The position numbers and the translations under genes were made by a program. The notes beneath the pieces are model-generated. The model did no database searches and had not been told where the DNA came from. It worked only from the letters and a program-made list of their open reading frames with translations. A stretch of 22,757 nucleotides of DNA from UBA2897 sp036733925 (GTDB taxonomy: Bacteria; Bacillota; Negativicutes; Selenomonadales; Selenomonadaceae): NCBI GenBank assembly GCA_036733925.1, contig DAIMZO010000027.1, positions 1 to 22,757 on the forward strand, given 5' to 3'. Positions within the stretch are counted from its first letter, which is position 1. Each line of letters starts with the position of its first letter. Positions 15,389 to 22,511 of the stretch are shown here, piece by piece.

Positions 15389-16720
15389 TCAAAGATCCAC
15401 AAAAAACAGATAGGCGAGGAAAAGCAACGCGAGAACCTGCGTCCCGCGGGAAACCTCGCTGCGCCTGCCCGATACGGCGAGCAGGCAGACATATAGCACC
15501 GTGCCGATAGCAGCAGCGGCCACAAAATCAAACGAAAGCGGCAAGATCAGGCCGACGGCGAGCGCCGTAACGGCCTCCTCCCTATGCCACGCGATACGGG
15601 GGAAAACGTTCCTCCCCCAGCGGATCAGCCAAAGCAGGCCGATACCCGCGAGAGCCGGCACCGCGGCCGCCGGGAAGTCCGCGAGGTTCTGCCAGACGGG
15701 CTCCGTGAATAGCACGAGCAAAAGCCACGCGGCGAGCGCGAGCGCCGTCCGCCGTCCCTGCTGCCGGCTCCCCTGCCGCATGGCGGCGGATACCGGCGAG
15801 GGCAGGCAGGGCAACGCGCCGAGCCATGCTCCGGCGAATTGCAGCAGGAACATCCCCCGCAGCACGTGGCGGATTGTAGCAGGAACATCCCCCGCCCGCG
15901 TCTTTTCCTCAGGCTCTCCGGCTACGGTCATCGGCTGCCCGCCCATCGGGGAGGAAAGCGCCTGCAGCACAGAAAGCGCGTACACGCTCATCACGAAAAG
16001 CATGGTCACGAGGACGCCGGCCGCGAGCAGCGTCGCGTGCGCATCCCCGAGGAAACGCGTGTCGAGCATCGCGGCCACGCGGTCGAGCCCCTCCGGCTCC
16101 CAGAACGGGCCGGACATGACCCAGAACCCTTCGCCAAGAGACAGAGCCATGACGACGAGGGAACTCCAGAGCGGCACATGCGGCACCCGCCGCACGTAGA
16201 GCAGGGCAAAAATGAGCAGGCCAATCAGCGACAGATAGGCCATCGGATCCGTGAAGGAACCGAGCCCCGTGACCGCCCAAGGCGAGTGGATCACGATCCG
16301 CCCGAGCACGAGCGAGGCGTAGATGAGCAGCAACGCAAGCGCCGCGGGGAGCACCTGCCGCACGATGCGCGGGAAGAAGCCAAAGACCTTCTCCCCCGCA
16401 GGCAGGCTCCACAGCACGAAGCCCAGAGCCCCCACAGCCGCATTCAGCAACAGCATTTCCTGCCAGGAGAATCCCTCACCGTACAGCACGAAATAGACGC
16501 ATGCGACAGTAAGGCCCGCCGAAGGCGAAAAAACAACTGCCACGCCCCGATACGCCATCCATAGCGCAAAGAGCACCATCAGCACGCAGGTCGCGGTAAA
16601 GCAGCCATCGAAGCGCATGCCCGCGTCCTCAAGAAGATGCGCTGAAAGCATCAGTGCAGGCACAGACGCGAGCGCCGCGGTCCCGGCTGACAAAAACGCA
16701 TCCCGCCAAGACTCCCGCAT
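15389..16720 (-). CDS. Divergent NCS2/AzgA-like purine-pyrimidine permease family protein
   Basis: A polytopic inner-membrane protein of 443 residues with about 12 hydrophobic segments and almost no soluble parts. An inner loop near residues 265-290 is charged. Overall layout and stretches such as AGLTVACVYFVLYGEGFSWQEMLLLNAAVG, AGAWLGALPCLPSP...GRRTALALAAWLLLV and LILPLSFDFVAAAAIGTVLY resemble AzgA/NCS2 adenine-guanine-xanthine permeases. The substrate-binding motif in the second half, normally TS-x-x-x-YIES before GGRTGL, is degenerate here (LPCLPSPVSAAMRQG...GRRTAL). The substrate may therefore differ or transport may be lost. AGGAGG lies 7 bases before the ATG. It heads the minus-strand unit and has a palindromic operator-like site at its predicted start point. 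Family assignment is moderate; substrate unknown. Confidence 0.6.
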   Translation of the reverse strand: MRESWRDAFLSAGTAALASVPALMLSAHLLEDAGMRFDGCFTATCVLMVLFALWMAYRGVAVVFSPSAGLTVACVYFVLYGEGFSWQEMLLLNAAVGALGFVLWSLPAGEKVFGFFPRIVRQVLPAALALLLIYASLVLGRIVIHSPWAVTGLGSFTDPMAYLSLIGLLIFALLYVRRVPHVPLWSSLVVMALSLGEGFWVMSGPFWEPEGLDRVAAMLDTRFLGDAHATLLAAGVLVTMLFVMSVYALSVLQALSSPMGGQPMTVAGEPEEKTRAGDVPATIRHVLRGMFLLQFAGAWLGALPCLPSPVSAAMRQGSRQQGRRTALALAAWLLLVLFTEPVWQNLADFPAAAVPALAGIGLLWLIRWGRNVFPRIAWHREEAVTALAVGLILPLSFDFVAAAAIGTVLYVCLLAVSGRRSEVSRGTQVLALLFLAYLFFVDL

Positions 16721-16785
16721 CGCCGTTCCTCCTAAACCTCTGCACCCATGACCGCGATGAAATGCCTGCCCGCATTCCGCATCAC

Positions 16786-16802
16786 TTGTAACCGAATTAC
16801 AA
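16786..16802. promoter_or_regulatory. 17-bp inverted repeat, candidate operator of the permease operon
   Basis: TTGTAA-CCGAA-TTACAA, a perfect 6-bp inverted repeat with 5-base centre. It covers the transcription start predicted from the adjacent minus-strand -10 box. I do not recognise the regulator. Confidence 0.5.
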
Positions 16803-16804
16803 CA

Positions 16805-16833
16805 ATTCTATTTTACCACAGGAACCATGAAAA
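16805..16833 (-). promoter_or_regulatory. Probable promoter of the permease-to-aroH operon
   Basis: Minus strand: TTTTCA (16828-16833), a 17-base spacer and TAGAAT (16805-16810), with a start near 16798. The leader to the permease ATG is about 78 bases. Moderate match only. Confidence 0.45.
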
Positions 16834-16909
16834 AAAAAGGGAGCAAGCCCCCGAAGTCCGCGTGCCACGCGTTTTCCGGACAGACTTTTCACCGATTTTC
16901 CTTTTTTGA

Positions 16910-16918
16910 TGGTATAAT
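16910..16918 (+). promoter_or_regulatory. Extended -10 promoter of the DedA-phosphatase-TPR unit
   Basis: TGG followed by a perfect TATAAT (16913-16918). There is no good -35 box at normal spacing, as expected for extended -10 promoters. The start near 16925 rules out the in-frame ATG at 16930 as a normal initiation site. Between here and 16834 there is only a short hairpin (CGCGT-GCC-ACGCG, 16859-16871) and no gene. Confidence 0.55.
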
Positions 16919-16950
16919 GTTTCCTAGATATGATATTGGAGGAATGTGTT

Positions 16951-17694
16951 TTGCTTCGTTCGATACGTACCGTGAAAATCGGCGCCGCTGTCTGCGCCTT
17001 GCTTCTACTCGTGCTCATCCACCTTCTGAACCCGGATTTCTTTCCGCATCTCTGGGTTCTTCTGTCGCGCGGCGACATCCGCGAGACGGCATCCTATATC
17101 GAGTCGTTCGGCCCGTGGGCGATCGTGTTCAGTTTCCTCTTGACCCTGTTCGTGAACGCCATCGGGTTCCCGCCGGCCATCATCTTCTCGACGGCAAACA
17201 CGCTGATCTTCGGCATATTCTGGGGCATCTTCCTGTCCGTCGTCGCAGAGACGGTCGGCGTGACGCTCTCTTTCCTGCTGCTGCGCTTCTTTTTCCGCGA
17301 CGCGGCGGAAAAGGTCATCCAGAAGCACAAAGCTCTCTCCGCGATTGACCGCTACAGCGGCAAGCGCGGCTTCGTGGTCATGCTGATTGCGCGCATGGTG
17401 CCGTACTTCCCCTCCATCGTGCTGAACGCGCTCGGCGCGCTGTCGGCGATGTCTGTGCGCGACTACGTCATCTCCTCGTTCGTCGGCAAATTCCCGTCGA
17501 CCGGCATCGAGGCCATCGTCGGCCACGACACGCTGACGCATCACGAGGATCCGACGCGGCTCATCGTCGTCATCGTCCTCGCCGTTCTGCTGATGGTCGG
17601 TGCATGGCTCTACGAACGCCACGAGGCGAAGCTCATGAAGGCAAAAGAACAGGCGGAAAAGGATGCCTCAGAAAAAACCGGACAGGAGGGATAA
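16951..17694 (+). CDS. TVP38/TMEM64 (VTT/DedA-like) membrane protein
   Basis: An integral membrane protein of the VTT-domain superfamily. Relatives are implicated in lipid flipping, envelope integrity and metal or proton-linked transport. About six hydrophobic segments are visible from KIGAAVCALLLLVLIHLL to LIVVIVLAVLLMVGAWLY. The central VTT domain includes NAIGFPPAIIFSTANTLIFG and the conserved Arg-Pro element LIARMVPYFPSIVLN, followed by FVGKFPSTGIEAIVG. The C-terminal tail is short and charged. The frame begins at ATG 16930, but GGAGG at 16938-16942 lies 8 bases before TTG at 16951, and the promoter start leaves no leader for the ATG, so I choose TTG (247 residues). It is the first gene of a unit; the next ATG is 3 bases past its stop. 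Confidence 0.85.
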   Translation: MLRSIRTVKIGAAVCALLLLVLIHLLNPDFFPHLWVLLSRGDIRETASYIESFGPWAIVFSFLLTLFVNAIGFPPAIIFSTANTLIFGIFWGIFLSVVAETVGVTLSFLLLRFFFRDAAEKVIQKHKALSAIDRYSGKRGFVVMLIARMVPYFPSIVLNALGALSAMSVRDYVISSFVGKFPSTGIEAIVGHDTLTHHEDPTRLIVVIVLAVLLMVGAWLYERHEAKLMKAKEQAEKDASEKTGQEG

Positions 17695-17697
17695 GGC

Positions 17698-18978
17698 ATG
17701 CCGCTTTCCAGACGGAACTTCCTGAAGGCTGCCGCAGCCTCCGTGCTCGCGCTATGGGCTGGAAAAATCTCGCACGCCCGCGCCGCCGCATCCTATACGG
17801 GACTGCGGCAGATTGTGACCCGCGATATGCGTGCGAGCCGGATCATTATGTGGCAGGCACACGCGCTGCCACAGGACACGCACCTCGAGCTCCGCACCGC
17901 AGCGGACGCGTCCGCAGAGCGCATCGACGCATCCTATACGCGGCTCGACCAGGACGATGCGATGAACTATTTTTTCGCCGCCTCACTCACAGGACTCACG
18001 CCGGGCAGCTTCTATGCATTCCGCGTCGTCTGGGACGGGACGGCCGGCCCCTGGCATCCCTTGCATACTGGGAGCGCCGACGCGAAGACCTGCACGACCC
18101 TGCTGCTGACCGACTCGCAATGCGCGGATTACGCGGTCTTCCGCCGCGTGCTCGATGCCGCCGTCCGGCAGCACGGCGTGGTCGATTTCCTCGCGGATCT
18201 CGGTGACCTCACGGACAATGGCGAATCCGACTGGCACTGGCGCAGCTTCACCGCCGCGATGGGCGATGCATGGGCCCGCCTGCCGTTCGCCCCGGTCATG
18301 GGCAACCACGAGTGCTACGGGCTGCAGTGGCAGATGTGCCTGCCCACGCGCTACCTCGCGAATTTCGTCCTGCCGCCGAACGGCAGCACCCGCTTCCCCG
18401 GCTACTACTACGATTTCACGGTCGGACCCGTGCACTTCTTCGTACTGAACACGCAGTTCCTCGAGCTCAGGGATCTACGGCCAGGACTCGCACAGGAGCA
18501 GCTGCTCTGGTTCCGGCGCACCGCGGCCGCTGCACAGGAGCCGTGGAAGGTCGTGCTGATGCACAAGGACATCCTCGCCTACGACGAATACCAGGAGGGC
18601 ACGCAGACGGCCGGCGGCTTCAGCGACGTCGGCAACGCCCTGATGCCCGCCTTTGACGCGCTCGGCATCGGCCTCGTGCTGACCGGGCACATGCACACCT
18701 ACCGGAACCGCGGTCACATCTACGCGAAGCAGCCATCGAACCACGGCCCCATCTACGTCCTCTCCGGCCCGGCCGGCGACCAGACCTACACCGTCCCCGC
18801 GAATCCGCTCGACAAGGTCGCGGTCCCGCAGCCGACGCGCAACAACTACCTGACTCTCGAAGCGTCCGAAACGGCGCTCGCCCTGCACGCCTGGTACGTG
18901 GACGGCACCCCGATCGACACCATTTCATTGACGAAAGATGATGCAAAGGCCAAAGCAGGCCATCCGCAAAAGAAATAA
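17698..18978 (+). CDS. Tat-exported purple-acid-phosphatase-like metallophosphoesterase
   Basis: Extracytoplasmic phosphoesterase of the calcineurin superfamily. A twin-arginine signal is plain (SRRNFLKAAAASVLALWAG; cleavage near HARA-AAS, about residue 29), so it is exported folded, with metals already inserted. Residues about 32-125 look like the Fn3-type N-domain of purple acid phosphatases (SRIIMWQAH ... LTGLTPGSFYAFRV). The catalytic domain has LLLTDSQ (Gln at the usual His place of the first DxH motif, as in some subfamilies), ADLGDLTDNG, VMGNHE, LMHKDI and TGHMHTYRNRG, which give the di-metal ligands. The 426-residue length is normal. AGGAGGG precedes the ATG by 7 bases, inside the end of the DedA-like gene, so the two are coupled. 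The natural phosphoester is unknown. Confidence 0.9.
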   Translation: MPLSRRNFLKAAAASVLALWAGKISHARAAASYTGLRQIVTRDMRASRIIMWQAHALPQDTHLELRTAADASAERIDASYTRLDQDDAMNYFFAASLTGLTPGSFYAFRVVWDGTAGPWHPLHTGSADAKTCTTLLLTDSQCADYAVFRRVLDAAVRQHGVVDFLADLGDLTDNGESDWHWRSFTAAMGDAWARLPFAPVMGNHECYGLQWQMCLPTRYLANFVLPPNGSTRFPGYYYDFTVGPVHFFVLNTQFLELRDLRPGLAQEQLLWFRRTAAAAQEPWKVVLMHKDILAYDEYQEGTQTAGGFSDVGNALMPAFDALGIGLVLTGHMHTYRNRGHIYAKQPSNHGPIYVLSGPAGDQTYTVPANPLDKVAVPQPTRNNYLTLEASETALALHAWYVDGTPIDTISLTKDDAKAKAGHPQKK

Positions 18979-19009
18979 ATCACTTACATTTACCCACGGA
19001 GGCAATTTT

Positions 19010-19714
19010 ATGACACAGCATGAATTCCACGAACTCGTCCACCTCGTCATGGACTCCCCCGCCCATCCGCCCGAGACGCTGTTCATCGGCGGCATGGACA
19101 ACTGGCACGCCCGCGCCCGCCTCGCGCATTTCCTCGCGATGAAGGGCATCGACCGGCAGAAAGAGGCGCTCGAACTGTTCCGCAGCATCGTCGAGGAAGA
19201 TGTCGACGACACGAAATCCGAGGACGTCGAGGAAAAGGCGTTCGCCCTTCAGCGCCTGAGCTCCCTCGAAAAGGAGCTGAATCAGGATGATGAGGCGCTG
19301 AAGCATATCGACATGGCCATCGAGCTTGCGGAATCGACCGACTTCCTCTACAAATACGTGCTGCGCGGCGAGCTCTGGGCCGACCGCTGGAACCTCATGC
19401 ACAAGATGGGCATGGCAAAGGACGCTGAGGAGGAGGTCGACGAGCGCATCGAAGCCTATAAAGATATCCCCATCGCACACAACAGCTACCTGTACTACGG
19501 CTACCGGTTCAAGGCGCAGCTTGCGGCCGAGCGCCGCGTGACCCTCGTCGCGAAGGACTACATGCACATGGCCCTGCACGCGATGGAGGTACCGCCTGAA
19601 TACCAGCTGCGCCTCGACGCCGCCTTCGCACAGACCCACGACAACGCCTCGTGGATCCTTTCCGAAATCGACCGCGCAACCCCGAACCCCGACAACCTGC
19701 ATTGGGATATCTGA
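19010..19714 (+). CDS. TPR-like helical protein of unknown function
   Basis: A 234-residue soluble, acidic, all-helical protein that I do not recognise as a named family. Helix pairs resembling tetratricopeptide repeats are visible: RQKEALELFRSIVEEDV, KAFALQRLSSLEKEL, DDEALKHIDMAIELAE and AKDAEEEVDERIEAYKD. There is no signal peptide or membrane segment. The frame is open from 18938, inside the phosphatase gene, but GGAGG at 18998-19002 lies 7 bases before the ATG at 19010. It follows the phosphatase gene by 31 bases and ends at a strong terminator, so it is the third gene of the DedA-phosphatase unit. Likely a protein-protein adaptor; nothing shows its partner. Confidence 0.8.
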   Translation: MTQHEFHELVHLVMDSPAHPPETLFIGGMDNWHARARLAHFLAMKGIDRQKEALELFRSIVEEDVDDTKSEDVEEKAFALQRLSSLEKELNQDDEALKHIDMAIELAESTDFLYKYVLRGELWADRWNLMHKMGMAKDAEEEVDERIEAYKDIPIAHNSYLYYGYRFKAQLAAERRVTLVAKDYMHMALHAMEVPPEYQLRLDAAFAQTHDNASWILSEIDRATPNPDNLHWDI

Positions 19715-19723
19715 TTTTCTTAC

Positions 19724-19755
19724 AAAAAGCCTTCCCCGATGGGGAAGGCTTTTTT
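19724..19755. terminator. Bidirectional terminator between the TPR gene and the FecCD-like gene
   Basis: AAAAAGCCTTCCCC-GAT-GGGGAAGGCTTTTTT: a perfect stem with T-runs on both strands. It overlaps the stop codon of the convergent permease gene (19754-19756). Confidence 0.92.
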
Positions 19756-20770
19756 ATAGATTCTGTTTGCGCAAGAGATACAGGAAATACGGCGTGCCGA
19801 CGAATGCCGTCATGATGCCGACGCGGATCTCACTCGTCCCGAGCACGCGGCCGAGGCTGTCGCAGAGCACGAGGAACGCCGCCCCCGCGAGCATCGACGC
19901 GGGCAGCAGGCGCCGGTGATCCGGCCCGACCAGCATGCGCATCGCGTGCGGCACGACGAGGCCGACGAAACCGATGTTGCCGGATACGGCGACCCCCGAC
20001 GCTGTCAGACAGGACGCGAGCACGAGCAGCCCGACGCGCCAGGCCGTCACGCGCATACCGAGCGCGCGCGCCTCCGTCTCACCGAGCGACAGGATATTGA
20101 GCTGCCGCGAAAACAGCAGGAGCAGCGCCGCGCAGACGAGGGACGGCGGCAGGGCAAGCAAAACATGCGCCCAGCGCCGATAGTCGAGCCCGCCGACCGT
20201 CCAGAACAGATACGCCTGCATCTTCTGCTCGTTGACCGCCGTCAATACGGCCGCCGTGACCGCTGCAAGCAGCATCGAGACAACGACGCCCGCGAGCAGC
20301 AGGGTCAGCACGGGGATATGCCCACCGCGCCGCATCGAGAGCGCGATGGTCAGGGCGATAGCCCCGAGCGCCCCGCAGACAGCGAACAGAGGCAGCGCGT
20401 AGAGCGCCGCCCCAGCGGCCCCCGTCGCAATCGCGAGCACCGCGCCGACCGAGGCCCCCGCCGAGACGCCGAGCATACCCGGATCCGCCAGCGGATTCTG
20501 GAAAATCCCCTGCAAGGTCGCACCGGCAAGTGCCAACCCGCCGCCGACCAGCAGCCCGACCAGCGTGCGCGGCAGGCGGATGTTCCAGACCACCGCCGTC
20601 GCATCTGCCGGCGCAGGCGCCGTACCCAGCCCCGCCGCCTCACCGAGCACCCGCATCACATGTTCAAACGGGATTGTCATCTGCCCTGCGGCCATCGATA
20701 CCAGCATAGCCAAAAATACCAGCCCGGCAAGAACCGCCATCGTCACCCCGAACGGGAGCCGTTTCCTCAC
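19754..20770 (-). CDS. FecCD/BtuC-family ABC transporter permease
   Basis: Inner-membrane permease for iron-siderophore, heme or cobalamin-type uptake. About ten hydrophobic segments are present. Family signatures include RLPRTLVGLLVGGGLALAGATLQGIFQNPLADPGMLGVSAGAS, the coupling region near SLGETEARALGM, and GFVGLVVPHAMRMLVGPDHRRLLPASMLAGAAFLVLCDSLGR. The frame opens at GTG 20785, but GGAGG at 20779-20783 lies 8 bases before GTG at 20770 and overlaps the upstream GTG, so I choose 20770 (338 residues, normal). It lies 122 bases after the ATPase gene, which encodes its nucleotide-binding partner. No substrate-binding protein gene is in the window. The ligand cannot be read from the sequence; the lack of a cobalamin riboswitch favours iron or heme. 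Confidence 0.92.
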   Translation of the reverse strand: MRKRLPFGVTMAVLAGLVFLAMLVSMAAGQMTIPFEHVMRVLGEAAGLGTAPAPADATAVVWNIRLPRTLVGLLVGGGLALAGATLQGIFQNPLADPGMLGVSAGASVGAVLAIATGAAGAALYALPLFAVCGALGAIALTIALSMRRGGHIPVLTLLLAGVVVSMLLAAVTAAVLTAVNEQKMQAYLFWTVGGLDYRRWAHVLLALPPSLVCAALLLLFSRQLNILSLGETEARALGMRVTAWRVGLLVLASCLTASGVAVSGNIGFVGLVVPHAMRMLVGPDHRRLLPASMLAGAAFLVLCDSLGRVLGTSEIRVGIMTAFVGTPYFLYLLRKQNL

Positions 20771-20892
20771 AGACTTTCCCTCCACATCCCATCACCGCCA
20801 ATCAGAAAACCATCCGCCATTGCCTATTTGAAAACAGACATCATGCTATCATCGAGGTGTTGACATGGGCAGCTTTGCCTCTCCACCGCGCA

Positions 20893-21693
20893 TCACGTCG
20901 TAGCATAAAACTCGGCATGCCCCGTCTGCGGCACAATGGCCCGATAAATCGGGTGCTCGTAGGCCCGCGTCAGATGGCCCTCTGTCAGGACTCCGTCCGG
21001 CACGCCGTCCGCGATGACCTGCCCGCCGCCCAGCAGCAGGACGCGCGAGCAGAACCGATAGGCAAGCGGCAGCTCGTGCACGACCATCAGCACCGTGCGC
21101 CCTGCCTCCGCAAGATTTCGGCAGAAGGAAAAGAGTTCCTCTTGATAGTAGAGATCGAGTCCCGTCGCCGGCTCATCGAGCAACAGGAGCGGCGTATCCT
21201 GCGCGAGAACCTTCGCGAGACGGACGCGCTGTTTCTGCCCACCAGAAAGCTCCGCATAGGGCCGTTCTGCCAGAGCGTCGACACCCGTCCGCCGCATCGC
21301 CGCCTCCGCGGCCTCCCTGTCTGCCTGCGACTCCTGCCGCCACCACGATAGATACGGATACCGCCCCGAAAGAACGATTTCCCGCACCGTATACAGAAAA
21401 GGCGTGTCTGCCGCCTGCGGGAGGAACGCCAGACACCTCGCCCGCGCCTTCGGCGAGAACGAGGAAAGCGCGTGCCCCATCAGGCAGATTCCATCCCTGC
21501 CGCCCGCAACCGGCGGGAGCAGCCCCGCGAGCGTCCGGAGCAGCGTGCTCTTCCCCGCGCCATTCGGCCCGACCAGCCCGACAAACTCCCCTTTTCCGGC
21601 AGAAAAAGACACCTGCGCGAGCACCGCGGCCCCATCATACCCCACAGAAACCTCCCGCACCGCCAGCACCGATTCCGTCGACCAATTCTCCAT
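20893..21693 (-). CDS. FecE/FhuC-type ABC transporter ATP-binding protein
   Basis: ATPase that drives the FecCD-like permease encoded next in the same direction. All motifs are intact: Walker A GPNGAGKST at 42-50, Q-loop LAFLPQ, signature LSGGQKQR, Walker B LLLLDEPATGLD and switch His in VVHEL. The 266 residues fit the iron-chelate importer group. The ATG at 21693 has AGGTGA 6 bases upstream. Transcription comes from a promoter at 21736-21765 with a leader of about 36 bases, too short for a riboswitch. The 108-122-base gap to the permease contains no gene I can support. Confident for family; siderophore versus heme is open. Confidence 0.93.
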   Translation of the reverse strand: MENWSTESVLAVREVSVGYDGAAVLAQVSFSAGKGEFVGLVGPNGAGKSTLLRTLAGLLPPVAGGRDGICLMGHALSSFSPKARARCLAFLPQAADTPFLYTVREIVLSGRYPYLSWWRQESQADREAAEAAMRRTGVDALAERPYAELSGGQKQRVRLAKVLAQDTPLLLLDEPATGLDLYYQEELFSFCRNLAEAGRTVLMVVHELPLAYRFCSRVLLLGGGQVIADGVPDGVLTEGHLTRAYEHPIYRAIVPQTGHAEFYATT

Positions 21694-21735
21694 ACGCCGT
21701 CACCTGCCTCAAAAAGCCAATCCTTTCTTCCTACA

Positions 21736-21765
21736 ATTATACACAGGAAGCATCACCTCTTTCAA
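21736..21765 (-). promoter_or_regulatory. Promoter of the FecE-FecCD operon
   Basis: Minus strand: TTGAAA (21760-21765), an 18-base spacer and perfect TATAAT (21736-21741). No convincing Fur box was seen by eye around it. Confidence 0.65.
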
Positions 21766-21988
21766 GCTGAAGAGCCGGAAACTGAAATGGGAAAAAGCGC
21801 AGCTGGAAAACCGTTGACCGAATATCGGGCACTATGACTGCTTCGATGAAGCATAAGAATCTCCACTCTCACAAATTCACAATCCGTGAGTCTCTTCCCA
21901 ACAGAAAAAGTGCCATAAACGTCCGAGCTGCCTATACGGCAGGTAATTTGCTTTTATTCGCATTTGATTAACCTACAAAAAAATATAC
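21766..21988. other. Gene-free stretch with short hairpins
   Basis: No open frame with a ribosome site is visible on either strand. It contains small inverted repeats, for example CTGCC-TATAC-GGCAG (21928-21942) and CTCAC/GTGAG around 21865-21895. Base composition is clearly more A/T-rich than the genes to the left, consistent with the edge of an acquired segment. Confidence 0.4.
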
Positions 21989-22017
21989 AAAAAAGGCTCC
22001 GAGTATCTTCGGAACCC
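21989..22017 (-). terminator. Terminator of the right-edge small-ORF unit
   Basis: Minus strand: GGTTCCGA (22009-22016) pairs with TCGGAGCC (21995-22002), 8 bp with one G-T, followed by TTTTTTG. It ends a transcript coming from the small genes at 22188-22731. Confidence 0.75.
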
Positions 22018-22187
22018 TTGTATCTGCTATGGTGCGTCAGGTCACGCACCATACGCGCGCTAACCGGTGTGCACTATGAAGAATGTATCCCGCGTAGTGC
22101 GTTGAGTGCCTAGCTTCACTCATCACTCCAACTTGCCTAGATACGCCGGCTTACCAACCGGACATTCCTGCCCGATGCGGCTAACGG
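22018..22187 (-). other. Structured non-coding stretch before the terminator
   Basis: Between the HTH stop codon and the terminator no supported coding frame exists. On the minus strand it has a perfect 9-bp hairpin ATGGTGCGT-6 bases-ACGCACCAT (22029-22052). It also has a nested stem TGAGTG/CACTCA and a 7-base direct repeat TGCCTAG (plus-strand sense) at 22107-22113 and 22134-22140. It could be a structured 3' UTR or a small RNA; no known RNA family is recognised. Confidence 0.4.
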
Positions 22188-22397
22188 TCAAGGATTTTCG
22201 GGCCCGAATACGCGCTGCATTCCCGCGACTGTGATAAGCCACGTAGAACCGGAGCGCCGCGCTTCGTCTGACTTGAACCGTGCCGGAGCTTTCTCGTACC
22301 CGGTGCATGCCTGCCGTATCGTGACGCTGGCCTTATGCCACCTGTTCGCCGCCTCGGTCGCGGTCATCACGCTTTGCAGAATCTCATTGCCATCCAT
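22188..22397 (-). CDS. Small helix-turn-helix-like protein, phage/element type
   Basis: A 69-residue protein. The N-terminal part, MTATEAANRWHKASVTIRQAC, looks like the helix-turn-helix of MerR/excisionase-like proteins in which a 'T-x-EAA-x-RW' helix is followed by a recognition helix. The C-terminal part (RFKSDEARRSGSTWLITVAGMQRVFG) resembles the wing and 'WLI' strand of small phage or integrative-element regulators. GGGAGG precedes the ATG by 9 bases. Its start overlaps the end of the tiny membrane-protein gene by 31 bases, implying cotranscription. Likely a DNA-binding regulator or excisionase of a mobile element; no integrase is within the window. Family call is by eye and moderate. Confidence 0.6.
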   Translation of the reverse strand: MDGNEILQSVMTATEAANRWHKASVTIRQACTGYEKAPARFKSDEARRSGSTWLITVAGMQRVFGPENP

Positions 22398-22510
22398 ACC
22401 AAAATACCTCCCATTACGAATGCTTTAATTGAATCCTTATCCCATTCGATATTGATTGCCATTCCGATAAAGCAGCATACGACAATGACAATCCAAAAAT
22501 ATTTTTCCAT
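22367..22510 (-). CDS. Tiny two-segment membrane protein
   Basis: A 47-residue protein not recognised as a family. Two hydrophobic stretches (YFWIVIVVCCFIGMAINI and AFVMGGILVWMAM) flank a short charged loop (EWDKDSIK), predicting a hairpin in the membrane. The start is ATG 22510 with GGAGG 8 bases upstream; the frame open to 22549 lacks a ribosome site. It overlaps the HTH gene start by 31 bases. Small membrane proteins of this kind are common in phages and integrative elements (holin-like or toxin-like), but no function can be assigned. Confidence 0.55.
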   Translation of the reverse strand: MEKYFWIVIVVCCFIGMAINIEWDKDSIKAFVMGGILVWMAMRFCKA

Positions 22511-22511
22511 C

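Noticed and set aside
16859..16871. CGCGT-GCC-ACGCG as a terminator or operator
   Set aside because: Short stem with no T-run in either direction and too far from the promoters; probably chance in GC-rich DNA.
21694..21735. A cobalamin riboswitch upstream of the FecE-FecCD operon
   Set aside because: The predicted leader is only about 36 bases and contains no B12-box-like sequence.
22107..22140. Direct repeat TGCCTAG as an attachment-site core
   Set aside because: Only 7 bases, 27 bases apart, and inside a hairpin-rich segment; no integrase or tRNA end nearby.
22123..22308. 61-residue minus-strand frame overlapping the HTH gene
   Set aside because: Out of frame with the HTH gene, no ribosome site, and its downstream part falls in the hairpin-rich non-coding stretch.
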